DNA from: Bacteroidota bacterium
GTDB lineage: Bacteria > Bacteroidota > Bacteroidia > Bacteroidales > WCHB1-69
DNA: 38,725 bases
Direction: 5' to 3'
NCBI GenBank assembly: GCA_023413895.1
Contig: JAEZOU010000093.1
Coordinates: 1-38,725, forward strand
The notes under the pieces are model-generated. The model saw only the letters and a program-made list of their open reading frames with translations. It did no database searches and was not told the DNA's origin. Within the stretch, counting starts at the first letter, position 1. Each line of letters opens with the position of its first letter. Shown here in pieces: positions 25,381 through 33,786 of this stretch. Position numbers and translations under genes: made by a program.

Positions 25381-25393
25381 AAAAAAACACGAA

Positions 25394-25642
25394 ATGAATA
25401 TCAAAGTGCTAATTTCTGGCTGCGAGAAGTGTAAACATACATATACATTACTGAAAAATGCTGCCGATAAAATGGTGGACCCTATCGTTACGGTTACAGC
25501 TGTCGATGACATTCTTGAAATCCTAAAATATGATATTATCTCACCTCCCGCCGTTATCATAAACGAAAAAGTTGTACATAAAGGTCATATTGAAAACGAG
25601 GAGAAAGCGGAAGAACTTCTCCTCCAACTCCTACAAAAATAG
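25394..25642 (+). CDS. Small thioredoxin-fold redox protein (ArsE-like position)
   Basis: An 82-residue minimal thioredoxin fold (thioredoxin_3 type): MNIKVLISGC, active-site Cys10-x-x-Cys13 (CEKC), a cis-Pro motif in SPPAVIINEKVVHKG, and a final helix. No signal peptide, so cytoplasmic. It lies 4 nt upstream of the ArsF-family gene and shares an operon with it and the ArsG-type permease. In Shewanella the arsEFG genes give resistance to nitro- and aminophenyl arsenicals; this protein holds the ArsE position, but so small a domain cannot be assigned by sequence alone. No promoter was seen in the 13 nt after the upstream terminator, so some read-through seems needed. Confidence 0.75.
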   Translation: MNIKVLISGCEKCKHTYTLLKNAADKMVDPIVTVTAVDDILEILKYDIISPPAVIINEKVVHKGHIENEEKAEELLLQLLQK

Positions 25643-25646
25643 AGAT

Positions 25647-26072
25647 ATGAAGAGAGTAGCTTTTTTTCTTCCATTTCTAACAATCCTATTCTGGAATTGC
25701 CAAAATGGAAATTATCAACCAGAAACAAATATAGAAAAAGAAGGAGTTAATATTCTTTATTTCCATGGTGAACACCATTGTAAAGTGTGCGAAGCCATCG
25801 AAACAAATACGCAAATAGTGGTCGATTCTCTCTTCTCCGATGCGGTGAAGGAAGAGAAACTATTTTTCCATATCATCGACTTCTCTAAACCTGAAAACGA
25901 AAAAATTGCTGACAAATATCAGGTGGCTTGGGATGCCCTGCTTATTGTAACTCAAAAAGGAGAAAACTCAATCACACACAATCTTACCGATTTTGCCATC
26001 ACCCAAGCACCCAACAATCCTGAGAAATTCCAAAAACGATTAATAGAAATCATCTCTGAAGAGTTATACTAA
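25647..26072 (+). CDS. ArsF-family exported redox protein
   Basis: 141 residues from the ATG at 25647, preferred because a signal or anchor sequence follows at once (MKRVAFFLPFLTILFWNC, Cys18 a possible lipid site with a weak lipobox); an upstream in-frame ATG at 25572 would overlap the previous gene. A thioredoxin-like core follows with Cys45-x-x-Cys48 (HHCKVCEAIE) and a VAWDALLIVT strand near the cis-Pro position. It resembles the family labelled 'nitrophenyl compound nitroreductase subunit ArsF'. Its stop overlaps the next start by 1 nt (TAATG), so translation is coupled to the permease. It may pass electrons across the membrane with that partner. Confidence 0.75.
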   Translation: MKRVAFFLPFLTILFWNCQNGNYQPETNIEKEGVNILYFHGEHHCKVCEAIETNTQIVVDSLFSDAVKEEKLFFHIIDFSKPENEKIADKYQVAWDALLIVTQKGENSITHNLTDFAITQAPNNPEKFQKRLIEIISEELY

Positions 26073-26785
26073 TGGAAATTATCAACAATATTCTAGCTAA
26101 CAACAACTTACCTATTATAACTACAATTCTTCTCGGAATTATTGTTGCTACACACCCTTGTATCTTAGCCACCAATATCACTGCTATTGGCTATATTGGC
26201 AAAGATTTAGGCAACAAAAAGTTAGTATTCCAAAAAGGATTACTATACGCTTTAGGACGTACAACTGCCTACACACTTTTAGGCATAGGTTTAATTTTTA
26301 TACTGAAAACGGGTGCAGAAGTGTTTCCAATTACAAAATTTTTTAGTCGCTACGGACAATATTTACTACCTCCAATTTTGCTTATTTTTGGAGCAATCAT
26401 TCTTTGGGGACACAAATTCACTTTCCATGCTCGCAATGTCAGCACCGAAAAGGGTGAAAAATTAAAAACACGAGGATTGTGGGGAGCATTTCTATTAGGT
26501 TTGCTCTTTGCAATGGCATTTTGTCCAACAAGTGCATTTCTCTACTTCGGGATGTTGATCCCGCTTGCCTCCTCAACACCAGGAGGCTATTTCCTTCCTA
26601 TTGTTTTTGCCATAGTTTCCGCAATTCCTGTAGTATTAATTGCTTGGTTATTAGCATTTAGTATTGAAAAAATTAGAGGATTCTATAACAATATTAAAAA
26701 AATCGAAAAGATCTTTCGCTTTCTCGTTGGCGCTATTTTCATTTTCTTCGGCATATATAAATTGATAGAACTATTCATACACTAA
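26072..26785 (+). CDS. DsbD/CcdA-like permease, ArsG family
   Basis: 237 residues with six or so membrane helices. It belongs to the LysE/DsbD-transmembrane group and keeps the two buried cysteines of CcdA-like electron carriers, in THPCILATNITAIG (first helix) and MAFCPTSAFLYFG (fourth helix). It fits the family named aminobenzylarsenical efflux permease ArsG. With the two thioredoxin-fold proteins before it, it could move electrons or thiol-reactive compounds across the inner membrane. The arsenical role is by analogy; a general disulfide-relay role is equally open. Confidence 0.75.
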   Translation: MEIINNILANNNLPIITTILLGIIVATHPCILATNITAIGYIGKDLGNKKLVFQKGLLYALGRTTAYTLLGIGLIFILKTGAEVFPITKFFSRYGQYLLPPILLIFGAIILWGHKFTFHARNVSTEKGEKLKTRGLWGAFLLGLLFAMAFCPTSAFLYFGMLIPLASSTPGGYFLPIVFAIVSAIPVVLIAWLLAFSIEKIRGFYNNIKKIEKIFRFLVGAIFIFFGIYKLIELFIH

Positions 26786-27072
26786 ACCAGAGACAATAAT
26801 AATAAGTAAAAGGCGTGTGAATTTCTCATTCATATTATCTTGTAAAAATAATCTCCAAAAAACACTATCTGAAAGGCGAGCTGCAAAAAAACATCACCAC
26901 CTACACAAACTTACTGCTTGCATCAACACTTGCTTATTCAGAAATGCTATTATGTGAAGAAAATTTACTCGTTACCTTTCTTTAACTCTAATAAGAAAAA
27001 GTTACAACTATTGACATTTCTTGTCGTACAAACCTTCGACAAAAACTCATTTAATCATATTGATTTTTTTTA
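26786..27072. other. Intergenic region without a gene
   Basis: No convincing coding sequence. A weak 6-bp hairpin (TTGTCG 27021-27026 with CGACAA 27037-27042) is the only structure seen, and it is too weak to call a terminator. Confidence 0.5.
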
Positions 27073-27080
27073 TACTTTTG
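27073..27080 (+). promoter_or_regulatory. -7 box for the OmpH-like gene
   Basis: TACTTTTG matches TAnnTTTG, 34 nt before the preferred ATG at 27115. This placement argues against the in-frame ATG at 27085. Confidence 0.5.
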
Positions 27081-27114
27081 CCGATTGTCTTTTAAAACCA
27101 AAATACATTCTAAT

Positions 27115-27810
27115 ATGAACGAATTTAATAATACCGAAAATTTAACAGAAGAGAACTATACTCCTGAAGAAACATCTTGGAATCCAGAACCTGAAAAGAA
27201 AGAGAAAAGTTGTAATAGACAAACCTGCAACTACTTACTTATGGCATTTTTAACCATAGCTGTAATTGTGCTATATGTACTACATTTCCTTCCTGAAAAA
27301 GAAGCAAAATTCACCCCCAAACCTATAGAAGGAAAAGCAGGAAGCGGAGAGATTCTTTATGTCAACTTGGATAGCATCAACAATAATTACTTATTGGTTG
27401 ACCAACTAACCAAAGAAATTGAGGAAAAATATGCCCAAATGGAAGCTACTTTTGCAAAACGCGAAAAGGATCTTGAGCAAAAAAGCGCACAATTCCAAAA
27501 AAATATGGATCAAGGAATTCTAACTGAAGTACAAGCACAATATGCGTACCAACAACTTCAAGAAGAATACCAACAAATCATGCTTGACAAAGAAAACGCA
27601 TCGATTGCATTACAAAACGAACAAGCAAACTCCATTTCCGTTATTTACGACTCAATACAAAAAGTAGCTGATGCTATCAATGCTGAAAGAAATGCATCTT
27701 ACATTCTTCTTTATCAGGCAGGAAGTCCGTTTATGTTGCACGCAGATCCTACAAAAGATATAACAGATCAGATATTATTTGAGCTAAATAAGAAAGAACA
27801 AAATAAGTAA
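27115..27810 (+). CDS. Membrane-anchored OmpH/Skp-like protein
   Basis: 231 residues from the preferred ATG. An acidic N-terminal tail (1-40) precedes one membrane helix (about 45-62, LLMAFLTIAVIVLYVLHFL), then an OmpH/Skp-like region: the strand ILYVNLDSI, a long coiled coil rich in Glu, Gln and Lys (about 100-190), and the closing strand ASYILLYQ. Skp holds unfolded outer-membrane proteins in the periplasm. Unlike classical Skp this one has no cleaved signal peptide and appears tethered to the inner membrane with a cytoplasmic tail. It has its own promoter, upstream of the TPR-ribH-fmt unit. Confidence 0.75.
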   Translation: MNEFNNTENLTEENYTPEETSWNPEPEKKEKSCNRQTCNYLLMAFLTIAVIVLYVLHFLPEKEAKFTPKPIEGKAGSGEILYVNLDSINNNYLLVDQLTKEIEEKYAQMEATFAKREKDLEQKSAQFQKNMDQGILTEVQAQYAYQQLQEEYQQIMLDKENASIALQNEQANSISVIYDSIQKVADAINAERNASYILLYQAGSPFMLHADPTKDITDQILFELNKKEQNK

Positions 27811-27880
27811 ATTTTGCAAGTTGGCTATTATCAACATTTTACACAATAAAAAAAATATATCATTACTTCAAAAATTTTCG

Positions 27881-27888
27881 TAATTTTG
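27881..27888 (+). promoter_or_regulatory. -7 box for the TPR-ribH-fmt operon
   Basis: TAATTTTG matches TAnnTTTG, 28 nt before the TPR gene start. Confidence 0.5.
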
Positions 27889-27916
27889 CCAGCCGAAAAA
27901 AAATAAAAAAATTAGT

Positions 27917-28636
27917 ATGACAAAGAAAGAAACTTTAGGTGCAAAAAAAGAGAGCGTAGAAGCTCAAAACGATAACTTTATTACTAAACTTTTCAGTTTT
28001 TTCAAGAAATATAGCAATCTTGTTTACGGAGTTTGTATTGCTATTTTAGTAATTGCTATTGGCTTAATCTGTTTCAACAGATTTTATCTTCAACCACGAG
28101 CAGAAAAAGCTTCTCTAGCAATGACAAAACCTATCGAATATCTAATGACTGCAAGTCAAACCGCAGATTCTACTGCATTTATGCTTGCATTAGAGGGAGA
28201 TGAAGAATTTGATGGTTTTTTGAATATCATTTCTGATTATAAAATGACTCCAACAGCAAATACTGCAAAATATATGGCAGGCGTTTGCTACTTTGGTTTG
28301 AAAGATTATGAAACTGCTGCTGAATATCTTCAACAATTCAAACAAAAAGAGGATTACATTTGGTATGGATGTCAAGGCCTTATTGGTGACTGCTATGATG
28401 AATTAGGAGATACCAAACAAGCACTTGCTTTCTACAATAAATCTATAAAAAATAAAGAGAATGATTTCTACAATGCTACCACACTTTTCAAAATTGGACA
28501 AATCTACGAAAGAGAATCTAATTGGGAAAAAGCATACGAGACATATAGCACAATTCAAAATGAATATGCTACAGAATATGCTAATATGGGCATTGACAGA
28601 TACTTGGAAAGAGCTAAAGTCAACGCAGGCAAATAA
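27917..28636 (+). CDS. Membrane-anchored TPR protein (YfgM-like)
   Basis: 239 residues with a cytoplasmic N-terminus, one membrane helix (about 35-55, VYGVCIAILVIAIGLICF) and a periplasmic part with tetratricopeptide units at about 110-235 (AKYMAGVCYFGLKDYETAAE, GDCYDELGDTKQALAFYNKS, GQIYERESNWEKAYETY). The layout resembles YfgM, a periplasmic chaperone-network partner of the Sec/BamB system, but the identity is not certain. Its stop overlaps the ribH start (TAATG), so the two are translationally coupled. Confidence 0.75.
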   Translation: MTKKETLGAKKESVEAQNDNFITKLFSFFKKYSNLVYGVCIAILVIAIGLICFNRFYLQPRAEKASLAMTKPIEYLMTASQTADSTAFMLALEGDEEFDGFLNIISDYKMTPTANTAKYMAGVCYFGLKDYETAAEYLQQFKQKEDYIWYGCQGLIGDCYDELGDTKQALAFYNKSIKNKENDFYNATTLFKIGQIYERESNWEKAYETYSTIQNEYATEYANMGIDRYLERAKVNAGK

Positions 28637-29118
28637 TGAAGAAAAAAAATCTCTCTCAATACACCCCTATTGCTAATGCTGATAATTCCCAATATAAGAT
28701 TGGAATTGTTGTCAGTGAATGGAATGATAATGTAACTAATGCATTAAAAGAGGGTGCCATTGACACCTTAAAAAAAGAGGGTGTATCGCAAATTATTGTA
28801 CATTCAGTTCCTGGAAGTTTTGAACTCCCCTCTGCAGCTGCTATGCTGTTAGATTCTGATGAAGGGATTGATGCTGTAATCTGTATCGGTTGCGTGATAC
28901 AAGGCGATACTCGTCACTTTGATTTCATTTGTGATGCTGTTGCTAATGGTGTTATGCGCGTAAGTTTGGACTATGGTGCACCCGTAATCTTTGGCGTTCT
29001 AACTTGCAACACAATGGAACAAGCTATAGAAAGAGCTGGTGGCACACACGGAAACAAAGGCGTAGAAGCTGCTGCCACCTGCTTAAAAATGATTCAATTG
29101 CAGAGAAAACTAAATTAG
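28636..29118 (+). CDS. ribH: 6,7-dimethyl-8-ribityllumazine synthase
   Basis: 160 residues, the usual length. It joins the ribityl-uracil intermediate with dihydroxybutanone phosphate in riboflavin synthesis, in the cytoplasm as a capsid-like oligomer. Visible: IGIVVSEWNDNVTNALKEGA, the phosphate-site VPGSFELPSAA, CIGCVIQGDTRHFDFICD with the catalytic His, and FGVLTCNTMEQAIERAGG. It overlaps the TPR gene by 1 nt and is followed by fmt after 15 nt. Confidence 0.96.
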   Translation: MKKKNLSQYTPIANADNSQYKIGIVVSEWNDNVTNALKEGAIDTLKKEGVSQIIVHSVPGSFELPSAAAMLLDSDEGIDAVICIGCVIQGDTRHFDFICDAVANGVMRVSLDYGAPVIFGVLTCNTMEQAIERAGGTHGNKGVEAAATCLKMIQLQRKLN

Positions 29119-29133
29119 AAATCAAAACAAAAA

Positions 29134-30081
29134 ATGAGAGTTCTATTTATGGGTACTCCAGAGTTTGCCGTAGGTACTTTGGATGCAATATATCATTCTC
29201 ATCACGAAGTCGTTGCCGTTGTTACCGCTACTGATAAACCTTCAGGACGTGGACTTAAAATACAACATTCCGAAGTGAAGGAGTACGCACTAACGCATAA
29301 TCTTCCTATACTTCAACCTGAAAAACTAAAAGACCCTGAATTTATTACTGAACTAAAAAACTATAACGCTGATATTTTTGTCGTAGTTGCATTTCGCATG
29401 CTCCCCGAAGTGGTTTATTCTATCCCTAAAATGGGAACCTTTAACGTTCACGCTTCCCTACTCCCCAACTATCGGGGAGCCGCTCCTATCCATCACGCCG
29501 TTATTAATGGCGAAAAGGAAACTGGCGTTACAACATTCTTCCTAAATCAAGAGATCGATAAAGGTGACATTATCGGAAATAAAAAAGTTACCATTGGTGA
29601 TACAGAAACTACAGGAGAATTATACCAAAGATTGATGACTGCAGGTGCCGAATTGGCTGTAGAAACTTTAGATGCTATTGAAAAGGGAACTGCACAAAGA
29701 AGAAAACAGGAGGAAATAGGCATATTAAAACCTGCTCCTAAAATTTTTAAAGAAGATACACATATATATTGGAACAATACCGCACAAAATATCTTTAATA
29801 AAATTCGAGGCTTAGCACCTTTCCCTGGATCTTTTTCTCTCATAGAAAATCATCGTGGAGAGTCATTTTTTATCAAATGGATAGAGGTAGAAATGACACA
29901 AATAAAAGTCCAAGACAACCCTGGAACCATTGTTACTGACGGTAAAAAATATTTACATATTGCTACACAAGACTACCTTATTTCTATCAAAAAATTACAA
30001 TTTCAAGGTAAATCTAAGATGGAAGTTCAACAATTTCTACCTGGGTTTCACTTTGAAAATTATAGGATTTCATTGAAATAA
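29134..30081 (+). CDS. fmt: Methionyl-tRNA formyltransferase
   Basis: 315 residues, normal length. It formylates initiator Met-tRNA using 10-formyl-tetrahydrofolate. Visible: MRVLFMGTPEFAVGTLD, the catalytic-site HASLLPNYRGAAPIHHAV, TGVTTFFLNQEIDKGDII, and the C-terminal tRNA-contact domain from about 205 (IRGLAPFPGSF). It is the last gene of the TPR-ribH-fmt unit. Confidence 0.96.
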   Translation: MRVLFMGTPEFAVGTLDAIYHSHHEVVAVVTATDKPSGRGLKIQHSEVKEYALTHNLPILQPEKLKDPEFITELKNYNADIFVVVAFRMLPEVVYSIPKMGTFNVHASLLPNYRGAAPIHHAVINGEKETGVTTFFLNQEIDKGDIIGNKKVTIGDTETTGELYQRLMTAGAELAVETLDAIEKGTAQRRKQEEIGILKPAPKIFKEDTHIYWNNTAQNIFNKIRGLAPFPGSFSLIENHRGESFFIKWIEVEMTQIKVQDNPGTIVTDGKKYLHIATQDYLISIKKLQFQGKSKMEVQQFLPGFHFENYRISLK

Positions 30082-30182
30082 TATAAAATATTTGATATTT
30101 TCACAACATTTATAAACAAAATAATCTTTTAAATCAACATATTCATTTTTTTTATAAAATTTCATTGTTAGAAAAAAATTTT

Positions 30183-30190
30183 TATATTTG
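30183..30190 (+). promoter_or_regulatory. -7 box for the HU gene
   Basis: TATATTTG matches TAnnTTTG, with TTG 18 nt upstream. The leader is about 40 nt. Confidence 0.55.
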
Positions 30191-30234
30191 CAAACTAAAA
30201 TCAACAAGAAGTATAACCCTTAAATTTTATTACA

Positions 30235-30501
30235 ATGAACAAAGCTGATTTAATCAACGTAATTGCTGAAAAAGCTGAGATTTCAAAAGTTCAAGCTAAA
30301 AAAGCATTAGAAGCATTCATAGAAGCTACTACAGAAGCGTTAAAAAAGGATGATAAAGTTTCTCTTATAGGATTTGGTACATTTTCAACAGCAATGCGTG
30401 CTGAAAGAATGGGACGTAATCCATTTACTCAAAAAGAGATGAAAATTCCTGCAAAGAAAACAGTAAAATTCAAAGTAGGATCAGAACTTAACAATCTATA
30501 A
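30235..30501 (+). CDS. HU-family nucleoid protein
   Basis: 88 residues, a single HU/IHF domain: MNKADLINVIAEKAEISKVQ, KKALEAFIEATTEALKKDDK, ISLIGFGTF-type loop (SLIGFGTFSTAMRAERMGRN with the DNA-arm GRNP), and FKVGSELNNL at the end. It bends and compacts DNA. A monocistronic unit with its own promoter and terminator. Confidence 0.96.
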   Translation: MNKADLINVIAEKAEISKVQAKKALEAFIEATTEALKKDDKVSLIGFGTFSTAMRAERMGRNPFTQKEMKIPAKKTVKFKVGSELNNL

Positions 30502-30520
30502 CAGGAAAAACTAAAAATTT

Positions 30521-30545
30521 AAAAGCCCTATTCGGGCTTTTTTTG
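30521..30545 (+). terminator. Terminator of the HU gene
   Basis: AAAAGCCC (30521-30528) pairs with GGGCTTTT (30534-30541) around a 5-nt loop, followed by T. Confidence 0.92.
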
Positions 30546-30556
30546 TTACTAGTAAT

Positions 30557-31258
30557 ATGATAACAAGATTTGAAGACCGAAATCTGCAAAACGAAATTTC
30601 GGAATACCTTAGCTCCTTTCTCACAGAAGAACGACTAGAGAGAATCCATCACGTACTAAGCAACCGTACAAGATATTTAACAGTTGTAGTTGAAGACCTT
30701 TATCAAACTCAAAATATCAGTGCTGTAATGCGTAGCTGTGAATGTATGGGTATTCAAGATGTACACGTAGTAGAGGGTGAAAACGAATTTAACATTCATA
30801 AAGCTATATCAATGGGCAGCGACAAATGGTTGTCAATTCACCACTATCCGAAAGCGGAAGGAAATATGCGCCATTGCATTCAGCAATTGCAACAAAAAGG
30901 ATATCGCGTAGCGGCAACTCTTCCAGGAAATGATAGCGTATATATGGAAGACCTTCCGTTGGACAAACCCATTGCTTTTCTTTTTGGCACAGAATTAACG
31001 GGATTATCGCAAGAAGCAATTGCTCATGCAGACTGCAGCGTAAAAATTCCTATGTACGGATTTACCACCAGTTTTAACATTTCCAATTCTGTTGCAATTA
31101 TTGCAGATTATTTTACAGAAAAACTCAGAAAAACTTCCATAAATTGGCAATTATCTGAAGAAGAAAGAGATTATCTTCTCTGTGAATGGGTCCAAAAGTC
31201 AGTTAAAAACCCTGAATTACTGATAAAAAATTTTTTGGAGAAAAAAAGTTGTAGGTAA
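30557..31258 (+). CDS. trmH: SpoU/TrmH-family tRNA 2'-O-methyltransferase
   Basis: 233 residues. The SPOUT knot motifs are present: QNISAVMRSCECMGIQDVHV (motif 1, Asn-x(6)-Arg), AFLFGTELTGLSQEAI (motif 2) and IPMYGFTTSFNISNSVAIIA (motif 3). The N-terminal helix and the C-terminal extension fit TrmH, which methylates the ribose of G18 in tRNA, rather than the rRNA enzyme RlmB. Exact substrate inferred. It follows the HU terminator by about 12 nt with no clear promoter, so it probably relies on read-through. Confidence 0.88.
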   Translation: MITRFEDRNLQNEISEYLSSFLTEERLERIHHVLSNRTRYLTVVVEDLYQTQNISAVMRSCECMGIQDVHVVEGENEFNIHKAISMGSDKWLSIHHYPKAEGNMRHCIQQLQQKGYRVAATLPGNDSVYMEDLPLDKPIAFLFGTELTGLSQEAIAHADCSVKIPMYGFTTSFNISNSVAIIADYFTEKLRKTSINWQLSEEERDYLLCEWVQKSVKNPELLIKNFLEKKSCR

Positions 31259-31270
31259 GAAAAAAAGTAT

Positions 31271-31278
31271 TAATTTTG
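31271..31278 (+). promoter_or_regulatory. -7 box for rpmH
   Basis: TAATTTTG matches TAnnTTTG, with TTG 22 nt upstream. The leader is about 45 nt. Confidence 0.55.
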
Positions 31279-31329
31279 CACCCCTAAATTATAGACAGAA
31301 AATTAATACGAATAATAATATTTTGAACA

Positions 31330-31488
31330 ATGAAAAGAACATTTCAACCTTCAAACAGAAGACGCAGAAACAAACATGGATTTAGAGAAAGAATGTCCAC
31401 TGCAAATGGACGTAGAGTTCTTGCTGCTCGTAGAGCTAAAGGCAGAAAAAAATTAACTGTTTCTGACGAAAAAATGGGACGCAAATAA
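31330..31488 (+). CDS. rpmH: Ribosomal protein bL34
   Basis: A 52-residue, strongly basic protein: MKRTFQPSNRRRRNKHGFRE, then RMSTANGRRVLAARRAKGRK, the classic bL34 pattern of the large ribosomal subunit. The C-terminal eight residues (SDEKMGRK) are a short lineage-specific tail. The usual bacterial neighbours (rnpA, dnaA) are absent, as is common in Bacteroidota. It has its own promoter and terminator. Confidence 0.97.
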   Translation: MKRTFQPSNRRRRNKHGFRERMSTANGRRVLAARRAKGRKKLTVSDEKMGRK

Positions 31489-31506
31489 GATTTATGCACA
31501 CATTAC

Positions 31507-31541
31507 AAAAAAGGTTCTAAGATTTTTAGAGCCTTTTTTGT
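31507..31541 (+). terminator. Terminator of rpmH
   Basis: AAAAAGGTTCTAA pairs with TTAGAGCCTTTTT (one G-U pair) within 31507-31541, followed by a T-run. Confidence 0.85.
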
Positions 31542-31848
31542 TTTTTAGGAAGTTAGGTTCATAAAAATTAAATCCAGAATCTGCAATAAAAATAGCACCT
31601 TTTTTGACAGATATTACTACATACAACAGAAATATTCTGTTTAAAAATTAATCTTATAGATAGTATAATTTCTAACAAGATCACTTAATTTATATTCATA
31701 AAAATCTCTAATTAACTATATCACAAAGTTTTTCTAATCAACAATTCATAGTTTTGGATTTCAAAAAAGAAAAGAAAAAAAGATTTTTCCTCATCGAAAA
31801 AAAATAAAAAAAAGAGAGAATCGTGTATGTTTGTATAAAAAAAAATGG
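31542..31848. other. AT-rich spacer upstream of atpD
   Basis: About 300 nt with no gene recognised. It has long A and T runs near its right end, possibly an upstream activating (UP-like) tract for the atpD promoter. Confidence 0.45.
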
Positions 31849-31856
31849 TATTTTTG
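31830..31856 (+). promoter_or_regulatory. Promoter for atpDC
   Basis: -33 TTTG (31830-31833) and -7 TATTTTTG (31849-31856), 19 nt start to start, about 40 nt before atpD. Confidence 0.55.
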
Positions 31857-31897
31857 GCAACTTTTTTAAGTTGAATTAATCCTTATAAACTCTTAAT

Positions 31898-33406
31898 ATG
31901 GAAAAAAACATTAAAGGAAAAATCTCGCAAGTCATCGGTGCTGTTGTTGACGTACGATTCGATGAAAATGTTACGCTTCCTAACATATATGATGCTTTGG
32001 AAGTTACCAAAGAAAATGGTGAAATTCTAATTCTTGAATGTGAACAAGATATTGGCGAAAATACAATGCGTTGTATTGCGATGGATTCGACTGACGGTTT
32101 GAAACGTGGTATGGAAGTTACACCTACAGGCAATATGATTTCTATGCCAACAGGTAACATCAATGGCCGTTTGTTGAACGTAATTGGTCAAACCATTGAT
32201 GGAATTGATCCCGTTGACTCACCAGTACGTAGAGGAATTCACCGAAATCCTCCTACATTTGAGAACCTTTCCACTTCTCAAGAGATACTTTACACGGGTA
32301 TCAAAGTTATCGACTTGATTGAACCATACGCAAAAGGTGGTAAAATTGGTTTGTTCGGTGGAGCAGGAGTAGGAAAAACCGTATTGATTATGGAGTTGAT
32401 TAACAATATTGCGAAGAAATATTCTGGTATGTCCGTATTTGCTGGCGTTGGAGAAAGAACTCGTGAAGGAAATGACCTACTTCGCGAAATGATTGAATCT
32501 GGCGTAATCCGTTACGGCGAAGAGTTTAAAAAGAGTATGGAAGCTGGTGGCTGGGACCTTTCAAAAATCGATAAAGATGAATTGGCAAAATCTCAAGCTA
32601 CATTAATTTTTGGTCAGATGAACGAACCTCCTGGAGCACGTGCTCGCGTGGCTTTGTCAGGTCTTACCGTAGCTGAATATTTCCGTGATGGTAACGAAAA
32701 TGATGCAACAGGAAAAGATATCTTGTTCTTTGTGGATAATATCTTCCGCTTTACTCAAGCTGGTTCTGAGGTATCCGCACTATTAGGACGTATGCCTTCT
32801 GCAGTAGGTTACCAGCCTACTTTAGCAACTGAAATGGGTTCATTGCAAGAGAGAATTACCTCTACAAAACGTGGTTCTATCACCTCCGTACAAGCTATTT
32901 ATGTTCCTGCCGACGACTTGACAGACCCCGCTCCTGCAACTACATTCTCTCACTTGGATGCAACAACAGTGTTGAGCCGTAAAATTGTTGAGTTGGGTAT
33001 CTATCCTGCTGTTGACCCATTGGAATCTAACTCAAGAATTTTGTCTCCAGACATCGTGGGTGAAGAGCACTATCGTACTGCGCAACGTGTAATCGAAACT
33101 CTACAAAGATATCAAGAATTGCAAGACATTATTGCCATTTTGGGTATGGAAGAACTTTCTGAAGAGGATAAGAAAGTGGTTCATAGAGCTCGTCGTGTTC
33201 AACGTTTCCTTTCACAACCTTTCCATGTTGCTGAACAATTTACCGGTCTTAAGGGTGTTTTCGTAAATATTGAAGATACGATCAAAGGTTTCAATATGAT
33301 TCTTGATGGTGAACTTGACCACTTACCAGAATCTGCATTCAACTTGGTAGGTACTATCGAAGAGGCAATTGAAAAAGGTAATAAAGAATTAAGCGAAGCA
33401 AAATAA
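31898..33406 (+). CDS. atpD: ATP synthase F1 subunit beta
   Basis: 502 residues. The catalytic subunit of the F1 head; it binds and converts ADP/ATP. Walker A GGAGVGKTVLIMELI is near residue 154, GERTREGND follows, then the Walker B strand DILFFVDNIFRFTQAGSEVS, and the DELSEED-type loop reads MEELSEEDKKVV. All catalytic residues are present. It pairs with atpC 5 nt downstream; the other ATP synthase genes (atpBEFHAG) are not in the window. Confidence 0.98.
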   Translation: MEKNIKGKISQVIGAVVDVRFDENVTLPNIYDALEVTKENGEILILECEQDIGENTMRCIAMDSTDGLKRGMEVTPTGNMISMPTGNINGRLLNVIGQTIDGIDPVDSPVRRGIHRNPPTFENLSTSQEILYTGIKVIDLIEPYAKGGKIGLFGGAGVGKTVLIMELINNIAKKYSGMSVFAGVGERTREGNDLLREMIESGVIRYGEEFKKSMEAGGWDLSKIDKDELAKSQATLIFGQMNEPPGARARVALSGLTVAEYFRDGNENDATGKDILFFVDNIFRFTQAGSEVSALLGRMPSAVGYQPTLATEMGSLQERITSTKRGSITSVQAIYVPADDLTDPAPATTFSHLDATTVLSRKIVELGIYPAVDPLESNSRILSPDIVGEEHYRTAQRVIETLQRYQELQDIIAILGMEELSEEDKKVVHRARRVQRFLSQPFHVAEQFTGLKGVFVNIEDTIKGFNMILDGELDHLPESAFNLVGTIEEAIEKGNKELSEAK

Positions 33407-33411
33407 TATTT

Positions 33412-33645
33412 ATGAGAATAGAAATATTAACCCCTGATACCAATATTTTTACCGGAGAGGTTTCATTGGTTCAACTTCCGGGATTGGATGGTTTATTTGA
33501 AATTCTTGACAACCACGCTCCTATGATTGCTGCGCTCACACAAGGCAAAGCAAAAGTAGTTTGCAATGGTGAAACAAAATTCTTTGACATTACTGGAGGC
33601 GTTGTCGAAGTGTTGAAAAACAAAATTATCGTTCTCGCCTTATAA
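33412..33645 (+). CDS. atpC: ATP synthase F1 subunit epsilon, short form
   Basis: 77 residues, only the N-terminal beta-sandwich (MRIEILTPDTNIFTGEVSLV, LPGLDGLFEILDNHAPMIAA, GGVVEVLKNKIIVLA). The C-terminal helical hairpin that inhibits ATP hydrolysis in the roughly 135-residue proteobacterial epsilon is absent. Short forms are usual in Bacteroidota, so this is not a truncation by mutation. It couples rotation between F1 and Fo. Confidence 0.95.
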   Translation: MRIEILTPDTNIFTGEVSLVQLPGLDGLFEILDNHAPMIAALTQGKAKVVCNGETKFFDITGGVVEVLKNKIIVLAL

Positions 33646-33660
33646 TAAAAGAATCAAAAT

Positions 33661-33692
33661 AAAAAAGGCTGCTTGAAAGCAGCCTTTTTTTA
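33661..33692 (+). terminator. Terminator of atpDC
   Basis: A perfect 13-bp stem AAAAAAGGCTGCT (33661-33673) with AGCAGCCTTTTTT (33678-33690) and a 4-nt loop. Confidence 0.95.
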
Positions 33693-33786
33693 TAACATTA
33701 CAACCTCTTTAAAAATATACCGATCTAATAACTAACTACTTAACAGCAAAAATTATTCTTATTCGTAAACAGAATTATTATTAATT

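Noticed and set aside
26918..27118. 66-codon rightward reading frame as a gene
   Set aside because: It runs through the promoter of the OmpH-like gene and has no domain pattern.
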